Assembly: GCF_028476545.1 (NCBI RefSeq)
Contig: NW_026731790.1
Location: 97,001 to 161,000, forward strand
Length of the DNA: 64,000 nt
DNA from: Physella acuta
Taxonomy: Eukaryota; Mollusca; Gastropoda; Physidae
Direction of reading: 5' to 3'
Position numbers and translations under genes: made by a program. The notes under the pieces are model-generated. The model was not told the DNA's origin, did not search any database, and saw only the letters and a program-made list of their open reading frames with translations. Shown here one piece after another: positions 46,450 through 57,605 of this stretch; position 1 is the stretch's first letter, and every line of letters starts with the position of its first letter.

Positions 46450-48177
46450 TGTTGGCTGGTACCAAATTGTTGATTCTTAAGTAAGCATGTTGGCTTGTAC
46501 TATATTGTTTATTTTTAAGTGAAATGGTAACTTGGGTGCTTATTAAAGGGGCTAAGGTGACTAGGACTAGTTACAGAAACCCAAGGGGTTAATCTAAGAT
46601 ATTGGGGATGAGCAGGCCGGGGAAATCTAAAATTTAATTAAAGGTTATCGGCTCACTCTGGTCGTTAAGGGCTGCGAGCTCTATGCAGGTGCATGAGTGG
46701 CACGTAATGCTGGGAAGACGGTGATTTATGTCTAAAGTTGAGTTCGGACATGCCGCTGGACGTCCCGGTAGAATCATTACTCATGATCTCTGTTGTGGTC
46801 AGTTGTCAGGTGTGAAACGCGGCGGGAGTACCGCGTGGTCGTGCGTTAGCTCGAGCGGTATATGACACGATCGTTAGCCCTGAGACAACGTGAAGATCTA
46901 TAGCGGTCAGTTATCGGGTGTGCAACGCATGGGTGCATAGTGACCGGTGTTATCTCGAACGTCGAGAGATGGGACGGAGCCCAACTCGGGTTCTATAGCT
47001 CTAGGGAGATGATAAGGGGGTGAGACTAACCTATATATGAGGAAGGGCGACTATGTTGAAGTCTCTTTCTCTGACAGACACATAGGCTAGACACCATGGT
47101 CTAGGCCTCGGATGGTGGCAGCCTTGAGGGCTGGCCACTAAGGCTGGATTATTGGCCCAGCCTATGTTTTGTTGCTGTACATATGTGCTTCGTTCCAGAT
47201 ATTTATATATGTGACCTGAAGTTTATACATGTGGCCAATGTTGTACCAGTGGCCAAACGTCTGCCGTGTAGATATGTTCTTTGTTCCATTGGCCATTATC
47301 TTTGTGGCCCGATGTTTGTACCAGTGGCCAGATGTTTTATTCCAGTGGCTGGAAATCTTCCTGCCGTGTAGATATGTTCTTCGTTCCAGTGGCCATTATC
47401 TTTGTGGCCCAATGTTTGTACCAGTGGCCAAATGCTTTATTCCAGTGGCTGGAAATCTCCCTGCCACTTGAGTGTCGAGCTAGATTGTTGGGAGTACTGA
47501 TGCGTATTCATAGATGAACTTTAACCATGTTTGATTAGTGGAATCAGAATTAGTGATGATAACATTTACCCTTGTGATTCTGGGATTACATAACAGTGCA
47601 AGTACTAAAGTTAGAACTAGAGACGATGACATATACGTTTTTGATCTTGAGATTACATAGCAGTACAAGTGAAATTAGGACTAGGAATAATAACTTTGAC
47701 AAGTGTGATTCTGAGATTACATAAGCTGTGCAAGTATTTAAGTTAGGACTAGAGGATATGACATGTGTGAATTCTGAGTTGTGTAAATGTAGATTTGCTA
47801 TTCACACTTATATATGTGTTTTCTATGAATTAATGTCAGTTACCACGGTGACTAATTCTGCATTGAAATGTAAGTTTGATTATTTTTGTCTTTTTGACTT
47901 GTATTAGAAATTCAAGTGGTGTTTTCTTAAATATGAAAGACTGGCCAGGTCTTATTTGTATTGTGTCTTTGCTTTTGAGATATAAACCTTTGTGACGTCA
48001 AACAAAGATAAATAAATGCATATTATGTGTGTTTACTATGTCTTATTTTTAGTTTAATATTGGTGTTGTATAGATTTTAATTAGTTTCGCTCAGGTCTTA
48101 TTAGACCCCTTTGTCACCACGCAAGGGTGCACGGATGAGTGAATAAGATAACCTCTTCGGTTTAAACCCCCCTAACA
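46450..48177 (+). repeat. 5' LTR
   Basis: It contains a TATA-like CTATATATGAGG near 47,030 and an AATAAA-type polyadenylation signal near 48,009-48,016, suggesting U3, R and U5 in the usual order. Inside are tandem repeats: a unit of about 96 bp with CAGTGGCTGGAAATCT (47,228-47,465) and a unit of about 80 bp with GATTACATAAC (47,533-47,775). Confidence 0.93.
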
Positions 48178-48961
48178 TTTGGTAGCAACGAGTGGGATCC
48201 GTGCTTGAGCAAACTAAATTAAGATTTTTTTTTAAATTGGTTTTTAAATATGTTGAGTATATAATGGTTTACCTCAGCATAATGTTTTATGTTATTGCCT
48301 TTTTTATTTTGCATTTTTAACTTTTGGAACTTGTAGAATACGTTTAATTTACTGTAAGATTTTTTGGTAATTACTGTTATTTTTGTGTGTTCCTGATGAA
48401 CACATTGTGCTAATGTGACACATTTTATTAGCACCGACGGAACTATTTTTAGACCATTTTTAAAGAAGAATTTGGGTAGCCAGTTGACATGCAACCTTTG
48501 TAAGTTTTAATGGTGTTGAGCGTATTATTGGCAACTATGGTATTCGTTGAATAGTAAATATTGTGGATGAAACATGCTGTTACGTAATTTTATGACTGGG
48601 AAGACTTGGCTGATATTGGTACTGGACGTACAATATCAGACCATGTAGTGTAAAATTATGGTTGTGAACTGACGATTATTTATCTTTAATGATGACATAT
48701 TTTTAGCCGTAAGGGCGGGATTTGTCCATTTTGGTTAACTACCCTTTAAAGATAAGTACGTGTTTATACCTGGTTTCAGTAGATGTTCATTTTTGAGACA
48801 TTTTAGTATGCTCATTAATGTTTTTTGCCTTCAGTGGCCTTTACTGTAAATTAGTGGTATGTGTTGTGTCAGTAGGTGAACAGTAAAGTAGAATGTTTAT
48901 CCCAATTAGTTGCCATTGTTAAGTTGATTGCGGGGACGCAATCATTTTTGCGGGGGAAGCA
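48178..48961 (+). other. LTR element interior with primer-binding site
   Basis: TGGTAGCAACGAGTGGGATC at 48,180-48,199 directly follows the LTR, as a primer-binding site should. Its TGGTRGCARCG start resembles sites complementary to leucine-type tRNA 3' ends, but the tRNA is not certain. A purine-rich GCGGGGGAAGCA just before 48,962 is a plausible polypurine tract. The forward strand has no long frame. The reverse 91-codon frame is antisense and is not credible as a gene. Confidence 0.8.
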
Positions 48962-50690
48962 TGTTGGCTGGTACCAAATTGTTGATTCTTAAGTAAGCAT
49001 GTTGGCTTGTACTATATTGTTTATTTTTAAGTGAAATGGTAACTTGGGTGCTTATTAAAGGGGCTAAGGTGACTAGGACTAGTTACAGAAACCCAAGGGG
49101 TTAATCTAAGATATTGGGGATGAGCAGGCCGGGGAAATCTAAAATTTAATTAAAGGTTATCGGCTCACTCTGGTCGTTAAGGGCTGCGAGCTCTATGCAG
49201 GTGCATGAGTGGCACGTAATGCTGGGAAGACGGTGATTTATGTCTAAAGTTGAGTTCGGACATGCCGCTGGACGTCCCGGTAGAATCATTACTCATGATC
49301 TCTGTTGTGGTCAGTTGTCAGGTGTGAAACGCGGCGGGAGTACCGCGTGGTCGTGCGTTAGCTCGAGCGGTATATGACACGATCGTTAGCCCTGAGACAA
49401 CGTGAAGATCTATAGCGGTCAGTTATCGGGTGTGCAACGCATGGGTGCATAGTGACCGGTGTTATCTCGAACGTCGAGAGATGGGACGGAGCCCAACTCG
49501 GGTTCTATAGCTCTAGGGAGATGATAAGGGGGTGAGACTAACCTATATATGAGGAAGGGCGACTATGTTGAAGTCTCTTTCTCTGACAGACACATAGGCT
49601 AGACACCATGGTCTAGGCCTCGGATGGTGGCAGCCTTGAGGGCTGGCCACTAAGGCTGGATTATTGGCCCAGCCTATGTTTTGTTGCTGTACATATGTGC
49701 TTCGTTCCAGATATTTATATATGTGACCTGAAGTTTATACATGTGGCCAATGTTGTACCAGTGGCCAAACGTCTGCCGTGTAGATATGTTCTTTGTTCCA
49801 TTGGCCATTATCTTTGTGGCCCGATGTTTGTACCAGTGGCCAGATGTTTTATTCCAGTGGCTGGAAATCTTCCTGCCGTGTAGATATGTTCTTCGTTCCA
49901 GTGGCCATTATCTTTGTGGCCCAATGTTTGTACCAGTGGCCAAATGCTTTATTCCAGTGGCTGGAAATCTCCCTGCCACTTGAGTGTCGAGCTAGATTGT
50001 TGGGAGTACTGATGCGTATTCATAGATGAACTTTAACCATGTTTGATTAGTGGAATCAGAATTAGTGATGATAACATTTACCCTTGTGATTCTGGGATTA
50101 CATAACAGTGCAAGTACTAAAGTTAGAACTAGAGACGATGACATATACGTTTTTGATCTTGAGATTACATAGCAGTACAAGTGAAATTAGGACTAGGAAT
50201 AATAACTTTGACAAGTGTGATTCTGAGATTACATAAGCTGTGCAAGTATTTAAGTTAGGACTAGAGGATATGACATGTGTGAATTCTGAGTTGTGTAAAT
50301 GTAGATTTGCTATTCACACTTATATATGTGTTTTCTATGAATTAATGTCAGTTACCACGGTGACTAATTCTGCATTGAAATGTAAGTTTGATTATTTTTG
50401 TCTTTTTGACTTGTATTAGAAATTCAAGTGGTGTTTTCTTAAATATGAAAGACTGGCCAGGTCTTATTTGTATTGTGTCTTTGCTTTTGAGATATAAACC
50501 TTTGTGACGTCAAACAAAGATAAATAAATGCATATTATGTGTGTTTACTATGTCTTATTTTTAGTTTAATATTGGTGTTGTATAGATTTTAATTAGTTTT
50601 GCTCAGGTCTTATTAGACCCCTTTGTCACCACGCAAGGGTGCACGGATGAGTGAATAAGATAACCTGTTCGGTTTAAAACCCCCCTAACA
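48962..50690 (+). repeat. 3' LTR
   Basis: Nearly identical to the 5' LTR (about three differences), including the internal tandem repeats, TATA-like box and polyadenylation signal. It is followed directly by the TTTA target duplication. Confidence 0.95.
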
Positions 50691-50889
50691 TTTACATTTC
50701 ATATATTAGTATACACCGTTATGAATCATTATTCATCATTTACTATACGTAATGCATTTGTATACTTCATGATACATCATTATGTATAATACATCAGTAG
50801 GGTCTATACATAGAAATAGTTGATTATAGATCGATGTACTTCATACAATGTTATACATCATTATACACCTTATATTATTATTGAGTAAA

Positions 50890-51005
50890 GTATAATTTCG
50901 AACCTGACGGTCCATGGGTAGGTGAAGTAGACCTCGGCATATGTAGGAATAGTATGGTCAGCACTATAACCATAACTCTACATTACGTGAGTCATGAATC
51001 TTTTA
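50890..51005 (-). mobile_element. SINE 3'-domain fragment
   Basis: Reverse-oriented. AACCTGACGGTCCATGGGTA and GGTGAAGTAGACC, then CATATGTAGGAATAGTATGG, match the 3' domain of the SINE at 55,338-55,580. The tRNA-like head is absent, as in a 5'-truncated insertion. Confidence 0.65.
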
Positions 51006-51050
51006 AAGCATATGCATCATTATACCTCGGTACAAATACTTTAAGATAAA

Positions 51051-51812
51051 CCGGGAGTGATCTCCCCTAAACTTTCTCGAATATTCTTATATAAAATAAC
51101 AGGGGATGGGAACTCGGGCTATAGACATGATTTTTTATCCATTTTAAATACTTACAGTTTTAAAAATAGAATAAAATCTCGTAGACAAATTAGTTGCACA
51201 CCAAGTGAACGCCAAATCAAAAAGCGCATAATAGTGCGCAGTATTATTAGTACTTTTAAAATTTACATTAGTTTTTTGAGAAATCGGAAGTAGCGTAAAT
51301 TACTACTTCCGGTCAATGGAAATTACTCAAAATTTAACAGAAGGTAGAGAATTAGATCTTTTACTTACATGTGAAATTTCATTTATCTATCTGAAATAGT
51401 ACTCAAGTTATAGGCTTTTGAAAAATTCAAAGTAGAAAAAGTACCACTTCCGGTTATCGGAAATCGCTCAAAAGTTGATACGGATCTACAATTTTGATAA
51501 AATACTTATATATGAAATTTCATCAACCTAGCTGTAACGGTACTCAAGTTATCGTGTTTACACACAGACAGACACACACAGACATACGGACAGAATTGCA
51601 ACGCCCAGTTTTTCAAACTGGATTACGCATAAAACCTCTTAATTTTGATAAATCTGGATTGATAACTTTTGCCCGATTAAAATAAGTCCTCTATACTTCG
51701 GATGTGATGAAGGACTGAGGTGTAATACGGTAAAAATTGTTAAAATTTCAATTGATTTTTGTGCACGATTACAATACTTTCTCTATACTTCGTATATACG
51801 AGAAAGTAAAAA
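51051..51812 (+). mobile_element. Long dispersed non-autonomous repeat, copy 2
   Basis: The same element as 9,259-9,916, including CTAAACTTTCTCGAATATTC at the start and the CTTTCTC...GAGAAAG terminal hairpin. It carries the extra AACAGGGGATGGGAACTCGG block also present in copy 3, and a different internal segment at about 51,600-51,720 that neither other copy shows. The small frames inside are not genes. Confidence 0.8.
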
Positions 51813-51954
51813 TGAGACATTGGTAGTCAACACAATTCGGTGCTCATTATACGCCGATTCTAATTTGTAATTATAAACTGAACAAAAACGTTAGTTACCT
51901 TTATATACGGCATAAAGGTACGGGATCGGCTAGAATATAAACTAACAATGGTTG

Positions 51955-52320
51955 TGGCTTATGAACCGTTGTGCCCTAGCGGTAGAGCACTCGATTACTA
52001 ACATCAATATGTCGAATTGGGTTCATGGGAATTCCCAGAGTCCACCCAGCTATACAGAGTATATGACTCATGGTTCTTAGAATGGGCATAGTGAAGCAGG
52101 TGACCTCTACTTCATCTGCCCTAGTGACCGTCAGGTCTGTAAGATAACTACTTTTTTGTCTTTGCTTTAAGACAATTGACGTTCTTTATTCATGGATTGA
52201 GCAGAAAATGTAGGTGAACTCTACTTCATCTACCCTAGTAACCGCCAGGTCCAATAGATAACTACATTTTTTTTATGTCTTTGATTTAGGACAATTGATG
52301 TTTTATATTCATGGATTTCA
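51955..52320 (+). mobile_element. tRNA-derived SINE with duplicated tail
   Basis: The head CCCTAGCGGTAGAGCACTCG (A box) and GAATTGGGTTCATGGG (B-box-like) begin at about 51,970. The 3' domain and following tail occur twice in tandem: one copy with GGTGACCTCTACTTCATCTG (about 52,090-52,195) and one with GGTGAACTCTACTTCATCTA (about 52,205-52,315). Both run to a TATTCATGGATT end. A duplicated SINE tail of about 110 bases is unusual. Confidence 0.75.
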
Positions 52321-52593
52321 CAGAACAGTTTATCAAACTCTGGTTAAATCTTTTTGCTGTGTGTGTAAAGAATTCCTCTTTTGTTTGGCTCGTCTCTTAA
52401 AGGGACATCTTTTTTTTAAAGACTGCACTGTTGCGTCTGTGCTTTAATCTAATTAATTAATTAACGAGCGCTATTTTTAGAAACTAGAGAGTACACGCGT
52501 CGAGTGTAGAAAGTTGAGCAGGAAATCTGAATTTAGTTTAGCCTTGGTGGTTGTCAGGTGTGGGCGACTGAGGCTAGCAGTCTATGTTGTGTG

Positions 52594-52838
52594 CAGTGTT
52601 TCTTTCAATCATTTCTTGGGGGGTGGGGAGCAATCCCTCCCCCAGTCCCCCCCCCCCCCCCCGGAAGCAAGTCTACCACCCCCTTCCGAAAACGAAATGT
52701 TATTAATATAGAATATATATACTTTTACAATTTTCGTCGTCACCCCGCCCCCCCCCCCCCGAAATTTTCTAGTGCCCCGCCCTTCCCCCCACCCCCCCCC
52801 CCCCCCCCCCCACAGAAAGAAGTCTACAAGAAACAGTG
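52594..52838. mobile_element. Poly-G MITE (family 1), complete, 245 bp
   Basis: It starts CAGTGTTTCTTTCAATC and ends CTACAAGAAACAGTG. The 8-bp flanks GTTGTGTG and GTTTTGTG differ at one base. It contains several long C runs (up to about 20) and the TATAGAATATATATACTTTT core. Overlapping forward and reverse frames are proline or glycine runs from the homopolymers. Confidence 0.88.
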
Positions 52839-52844
52839 GTTTTG

Positions 52845-53480
52845 TGGGTGCCATAATAAGATAATTTTTTTTATAGGTGCCAATATATTAGAACGGTATC
52901 AGCAATTATTATTTCAAACACCTCTTTAAAAATGTAACTATTTTGGAAAATGTTGTTTCTGCAAACACAATGTTAAAGATAACAATATTAGTAAACATTT
53001 CTTTACGATAAAAGTCAAAATTACTAAACACGGATCTACATGTACTATCTAAAAGCTTTTATTTTTACTTCTGGGATTTAATTAAATGCAATAATGTGCA
53101 ATAACATGCTTTTTCTTTTAAAGCCGCTAACTAGATAATGTGTTACAGTGGTTAACAAAATAGTCCTTAAATATTTTTTTCCCGGCAGTCTAATCGTAAA
53201 CAATAAATGAGGTTTTTTTTCCACTATTAACTAATAAGAAGGAAACATCAAGAATTCGAAAATCTACCTACTAACCAGTATTTTATTTTATTTTTTTCTC
53301 CCATGATTTAAATACTAGGCAGCATTTGTCAATATATACGTCTAAAATCAAACTATAGGGACCTGCACGGTTTTTCTCCTTTGATTAAAATCGTTGTCGA
53401 ATCCTAACGTTCCCTAAATCTAAACCCTAACCATAAACAATGTCACAGCGCACTCTTTGAAGCTTCCGTCACTCCAGCCA
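52845..53480. other. AT-rich DNA, no gene
   Basis: Ordinary A/T-rich sequence with no recognised feature. Confidence 0.4.
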
Positions 53481-53484
53481 ATGA

Positions 53485-53610
53485 GGGGAGATAACACACG
53501 CGCTATGAAGATGCTCAGGGCTGTCAAGGGCCGATAAACCAGATAAAACTTATCCCCCTTGATATTAGCCATCAACAATGAGACACATTATATAAAGCGA
53601 GTTATCTTCC
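53485..53610. promoter_or_regulatory. GATA-motif cluster
   Basis: Five GATA-type motifs occur within about 120 bases: AGATAA at 53,489 and 53,541, its complement TTATCT at 53,602, plus GATAA at 53,533 and TTATC at 53,550. A TATATAAAG string lies near 53,589. The composition is balanced relative to its surroundings. It could be an enhancer or promoter; no adjacent gene is visible. Confidence 0.3.
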
Positions 53611-54221
53611 TAGGCGGTTTATGGAGCAACTCCTTGTCTAAAAAGGGGGCGGTGTATAATTTCATTACAGAGGTAACTGTGCGTCAAAGATAGACTTAGG
53701 ATAAATTTACCACCTGACAGAGCAACTGGACGGATGTTGGCCGATTTTTTTACATTATTATTTTATTTCAAATGCAGGTAAAATTTATTATATATTCGAC
53801 AGTGCTATATATGTGGGTGTCGTCAGTTATAAATGCCATACATTATATCTATAATATAAGCGGGCTGAGCGTGTGTCAGTCCTTCCTTCCTTCTGTCATC
53901 GCTATAGCTTTTGGAACCATAAAAGTAAACATTCGCACCATGCTGTGCTTTTCAGTGCACCGCAGTGTCTTATTATAAGTATTAGAGTAGGGTTTGTTTA
54001 TATAGCGGCATAGAGCTTTTTTTATAATTTCCACTGTTTGTACAATTTTGCATAACGTAAAGAGGATATTAAATACACGCACATTGCTAAAACATATTAA
54101 AAGGATCAATGTCAAATATCATTTTCGCTTATATTCCTAGAAAAAATGGATACATTTCCATAAAAGTAGGTCGAAAAAACTAATTAATTCAACTTTTTTT
54201 TGTGGTAATTTTTTTCAAGGG

Positions 54222-54755
54222 AGGTAATTTGAAAATATATTTAACTCAACAATAATTTAAGTTAATCTTTTTTGTATTACTACCGCATTGATTAGTATAT
54301 GTTAATGTTCATAATTAAAAGAGAAAAATGTTAAGATTATTTATATTATTTATTATTATTTTCTAATTAGTCTATGATTTCTCTAAAATCACTATCTTTT
54401 TGCTTTTGTTTTTCGGTGTTATGAAAACAGATGGTGAAATTAGACTTTTTGAGAATAATGGAAAGGCTCTCTCTGAGCGCGGACGTATGGGAAAATGTTT
54501 TTTTTTTAAATATTCAACTCACTCTCAATAAATTAAGTTAATTTTTTTAATTACTTCCACATTGATTATTATATGTTAAGTAAAATAGAAAACATGTTAA
54601 GATTATTTACATTATTTTCTAATTAGACTATGATCTCTCAAAATCACTATTTTTTTGTTTTTGTTTTTCGGTGTTAACAAATGGTGAAAATTTAGAATTA
54701 TAGTATAGAGAATGCTGGAAAGGCTCTCTCTGGGCGCGGATGCCTAAGAAAAGCG
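54222..54755. repeat. 256-bp tandem duplication in the Helitron
   Basis: GGAAAGGCTCTCTCTGAGCG (54,460) and GGAAAGGCTCTCTCTGGGCG (54,716) lie 256 bases apart. The preceding 240 bases of each copy align, through TTTTTCGGTGTTA and ATGTTAAGATTATTTA. Confidence 0.85.
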
Positions 54756-54776
54756 TGTTGTTCGTTGGTGATTCTA

Positions 54777-55110
54777 TTGTTGTGGTTGTGTTGTGGTTGT
54801 GTTGTGTTGTGGTTGTGTTGTGGTTGTGTTGTGGTTGTGTTGTGGTTGTGTTGTGTTGTGGTTGTATTGTGGTTGTGTTGTGGTTGTGTTGTGTTGTGGT
54901 TGTGTTGTGTTGTGGTTGTGTTGTGATTGTGTTGTGGTTGTGTTGTGTTTGTGTTGTGGTTGTGTTGTGGTTGTGTTTGTGGTTGTGTTGTGGTTGTGTT
55001 GTGTTGTGATTGTGTTTGTGTTTGTGTTATGTTTTTGTTTGTTTTGTTGTGTTGTGGTTGTGTTGTGTTGTGGTTGTGTTTTGTTTGTGTTTGTGTTATG
55101 TTTTTGTTTG
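54777..55110. repeat. TTGTGGTTGTG minisatellite
   Basis: Irregular mixtures of GTTGTG and GTTGTGGTTGTG units. Two TGTGTTATGTTTTTGTTTGT blocks sit at the right end. The 155-codon reverse and 141-codon forward frames are repeat read-through: they read as Gln/His/Asn/Thr or Val/Cys/Leu runs. Confidence 0.95.
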
Positions 55111-55223
55111 TTTTGTTCTGTTCCAAAGTTGGTACATTTAAAAAAGATTTACCGTGGCGGAGCACGGGATGCAGCTAGTATATTTATATCGCTCTCTCTC
55201 TCTATAAGAATTCTATAAATAAG

Positions 55224-55333
<110 letters not shown>

Positions 55334-55337
55334 CCAG

Positions 55338-55580
55338 TAAAGTTCCCATTCAAACTTGACGGTCTATGGGGCAAGTGAAGTAGAGTTCACTTGTTTCTGT
55401 ATTCTCGGCATATGAAAGGATAGTGTTGTTAGCACTACGCCCAGCCGCTTTTATTTTCCCCAACGCGAGTCAAGTACCCTTTAGAGCTGGGTAGACTCAG
55501 AGACGTTCTATTTGAACCCGGATTCGAATTCAAGATTTTCGGGTTCACAGTATAGCGCTCTACCTCTAAGCCACCCCGAC
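55338..55580 (-). mobile_element. tRNA-derived SINE, full, reverse
   Basis: On the reverse strand it reads GTGGCTTAGAGGTAGAGCGC (A box) and GAATTCGAATCC (B box), then a body and a 3' domain with GTGAACTCTACTTCACTTGC. It is the best full-length representative of the family in the window, about 243 bases, and ends next to a (TA)n tail. Confidence 0.8.
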
Positions 55581-55589
55581 TCTTATATA

Positions 55590-55745
55590 CATTACATATA
55601 CAATATATAAAACAGCTCTATAGTTATAGAAATAAGTGTTTATCATGTTCACGGTATATTCATGTGTACCCTACTTGCAAGAAATATAATTATTCTTCTC
55701 CTTTTTTCCGCCCCACTCACTTCTTTTCACAATTCTGTACTGCAT
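55590..55745. other. AT-rich DNA
   Basis: No feature is recognised. Confidence 0.35.
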
Positions 55746-55748
55746 TTT

Positions 55749-55985
55749 GTAAACACGATTTTCTCCGAGAGAGAACAGGCGCCATTTTAGAAGCCCTCGC
55801 AAGGCTGAGAAAAAGCCGAAAGTAAACAGTACCCCTGGGAACGCGTGCTGGAACCGTTAATTAACGATGGTTTCTTAAGACTGGGGCTTTAGGGCCGTGT
55901 GTAAACACAGGCAGGTTATTTGCAGATGTCTTTAATTAGCGGTGTTTACTATGTGAGCATGGTGGTGTTGTGCAGGCAAACACCT
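55749..55985. promoter_or_regulatory. Forkhead-motif cluster, possible enhancer
   Basis: GTAAACA occurs at 55,749, 55,822 and 55,901, its complement TGTTTAC at 55,943, and a variant GCAAACA at 55,976. Four exact 7-mers in about 200 bases is more than expected by chance. GTAAACA is the core of forkhead (FOX) binding sites. Composition here is balanced, with no repeats, as in conserved non-coding elements. No nearby exon was found. Confidence 0.35.
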
Positions 55986-56124
55986 TTTAAGTCAGTTTTT
56001 TTCTGATTTAAAAAACAATTATATAATATTTTTAAAAAAAATATTTTTTTAAAATTAGCTCCTGTTAGAGAAAGTAAATAGATATTTTAAAAAGACTAAA
56101 TTGAATATTTTTTTACAACATTTG

Positions 56125-56345
56125 GCGGTGTGGTCGGAAAGTGGAACATTCCGTTGCTAATCTGGGTTCGGATCCCAGGCACGAGTCTGTTTGTTGTCTC
56201 AGCATCCTCCACAATTTGATGAGTACCTGACTTACATTCAGGAAAGCAAAGTCGGCTGGGCAATTTGTTGCCCACACTATCCTCTCAGAAACAGAAGAGC
56301 TCTACTTTATATTCCCCTAGGTCCGCGAGGTTCAAAAGGGTAAAA
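56125..56345 (+). mobile_element. tRNA-derived SINE, forward
   Basis: The head GGCGGTGTGGTCGGAAAGTG (A-box region) and GGGTTCGGATCCCA (B box) is followed by a body and the 3' domain AACAGAAGAGCTCTACTTTA through GTCCGCGAGGTTC. It is the same family as 36,661 and 51,955, though more diverged. Confidence 0.7.
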
Positions 56346-56499
56346 GTTTTCACATTATGAGGCTCCATAGTCCAATATACCATTGGATGATTGTGCATTT
56401 GAAACCCCAACACATATCTTGAGCCATAAGTTGAGAAGAGCCAGATGTTGCCTATGTATCATACCCCCCCCCCTCCACTCTCCACACAGCTGATGCACC

Positions 56500-56712
56500 C
56501 AAGGGACAGGACGTTACCTGTACAAATTGGAATCAGCGGTGTCGTAGGAGTTGCCGAAAGGAAATTAGGATTAATGATCATACCACCCAAAGGGCTCCAC
56601 TCTTGTTTGATTTCGGAGTTTTCTCCCTTCATGTTTTGCTCTTCCGAGCTGACGAGCCTCATCTGTCCGAGTTAACAATAAAGTGTTTACCACCTCGACC
56701 ACTCTAAATTAA
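56500..56712 (-). mobile_element. SINE2-type element, reverse
   Basis: On the reverse strand it reads GAGTGGTCGAGGTGGTAAAC (head), then a GGACAGATGAGGC stretch and a body with AAAACTCCGAAATCAAACAA. It matches the copy at 15,717-15,855 and, in the opposite orientation, 1,262-1,430. The CCCCCCCCCCTCC run near 56,464 may lie at its tail. Confidence 0.55.
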
Positions 56713-56719
56713 CGTTACG

Positions 56720-57600
56720 TGCCCTAAATGTCTACTGCAGTTTAAAACATTTTAATAAAATACTAACGTGAATATAGAGGTCACTATCTGATTCATTTTT
56801 CCATGGGTGCATTAGATAAGAAAGGCCAATTATTCTCATCAAAGCAAAAAAAAATCATTTTATCTCATTTTTTTTTAAAGTTTAGGCTTATGAAGACACC
56901 TAGTCAAAGCGCACTTTACTATTTATACGCTTTTAAATATATAAGGTGCATACATTTTCATATTTTAAAAAAAAATTGTTTACACATTGTTTTAAAAATA
57001 TATTAATAAAGCATTTAGATATAGCATATTTATAATCTACAAAAGGTGCAAAAGTTGTATCAAATTGCTACATATATTTCGTGACCAAGTTAACCCTACC
57101 TTGAAAGCTCGTTATGTTTTAAATTTAACGCAAACAAAAATGAAAATATAAAAAACAAACTATCAACAATAAATTTAATCGAATTTTAATTTGTTTCGTA
57201 CATAAAATCTCATCTAACATCTGTGAGATTAAACTTTTTGGTGAAAAAAAATCAATATCAACATTTGCTCGAAGCATTAAAACTCTAATAAGCTTGACCA
57301 CATTTATAAAGTAAGAAAAAAATACATTAAAGTGCGCCCTAGTTACTTCCCTTACACATACGTATACTTTATCGTTAAGTACAATTTTCTATTCAATATT
57401 TTTTTACAGCTCGTGTAAAAATAAAAACACGGGGTCAATTTTATTGATTTAGAAAAATCAATTTTAAAAGATGTTGTCAGGAGAAAAAAACTAAAACTCT
57501 TGTAAGAGTTTTATTTTTTAGTGGCGTATCAAAGAACATGCATTAGCAGTGGTAAGCCGGTGCTCAGTGAAGGGGATTTAAACTCAAGTGGATAAAGCTA
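56720..57600. other. AT-rich DNA, no gene
   Basis: Strongly A/T-rich; no gene, RNA or repeat is recognised. Confidence 0.4.
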
Positions 57601-57605
57601 AGTAT

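Larger units (their letters stand above)
46450..50690 (+). mobile_element. Non-coding LTR retrotransposon (4.24 kb), very young
   Basis: Two direct repeats, 46,450-48,177 and 48,962-50,690, begin TGTTGGCTGG and end CCCCCTAACA, with TG...CA ends. The 4-bp target duplication TTTA flanks the whole (46,446-46,449 and 50,691-50,694). The interior is only 784 bases and has no gag or pol frame, so the element depends on a partner for movement, like TRIM/LARD elements. The LTRs differ at about three positions in 1,728, which implies a very recent insertion. Structurally it looks whole for a non-autonomous element. Confidence 0.95.
53848..55178 (+). mobile_element. Non-autonomous Helitron, 1,331 bp
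   Basis: The 5' end TCTATAATATAAGCGGGCTG and the 3' end fit Helitrons. The 3' end has a CCGTG/CACGG stem with a 6-base loop (55,152-55,167), seven bases, then CTAG (55,175-55,178). Flanking bases are A (53,847) and T (55,179), the usual insertion point, and there is no target duplication. The interior lacks Rep/helicase coding. It holds a 256-bp tandem duplication (54,222-54,755) and a TTGTGGTTGTG minisatellite (54,777-55,110). Confidence 0.75.

Noticed and set aside
48219-48494. 91-codon reverse frame in the LTR element interior
   Set aside because: It is antisense to the element, lacks any domain and is A/T-driven; the interior is best read as non-coding.
54698-55218. 155-codon and 141-codon frames
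   Set aside because: Both are read-through of the TTGTGGTTGTG minisatellite inside the Helitron.
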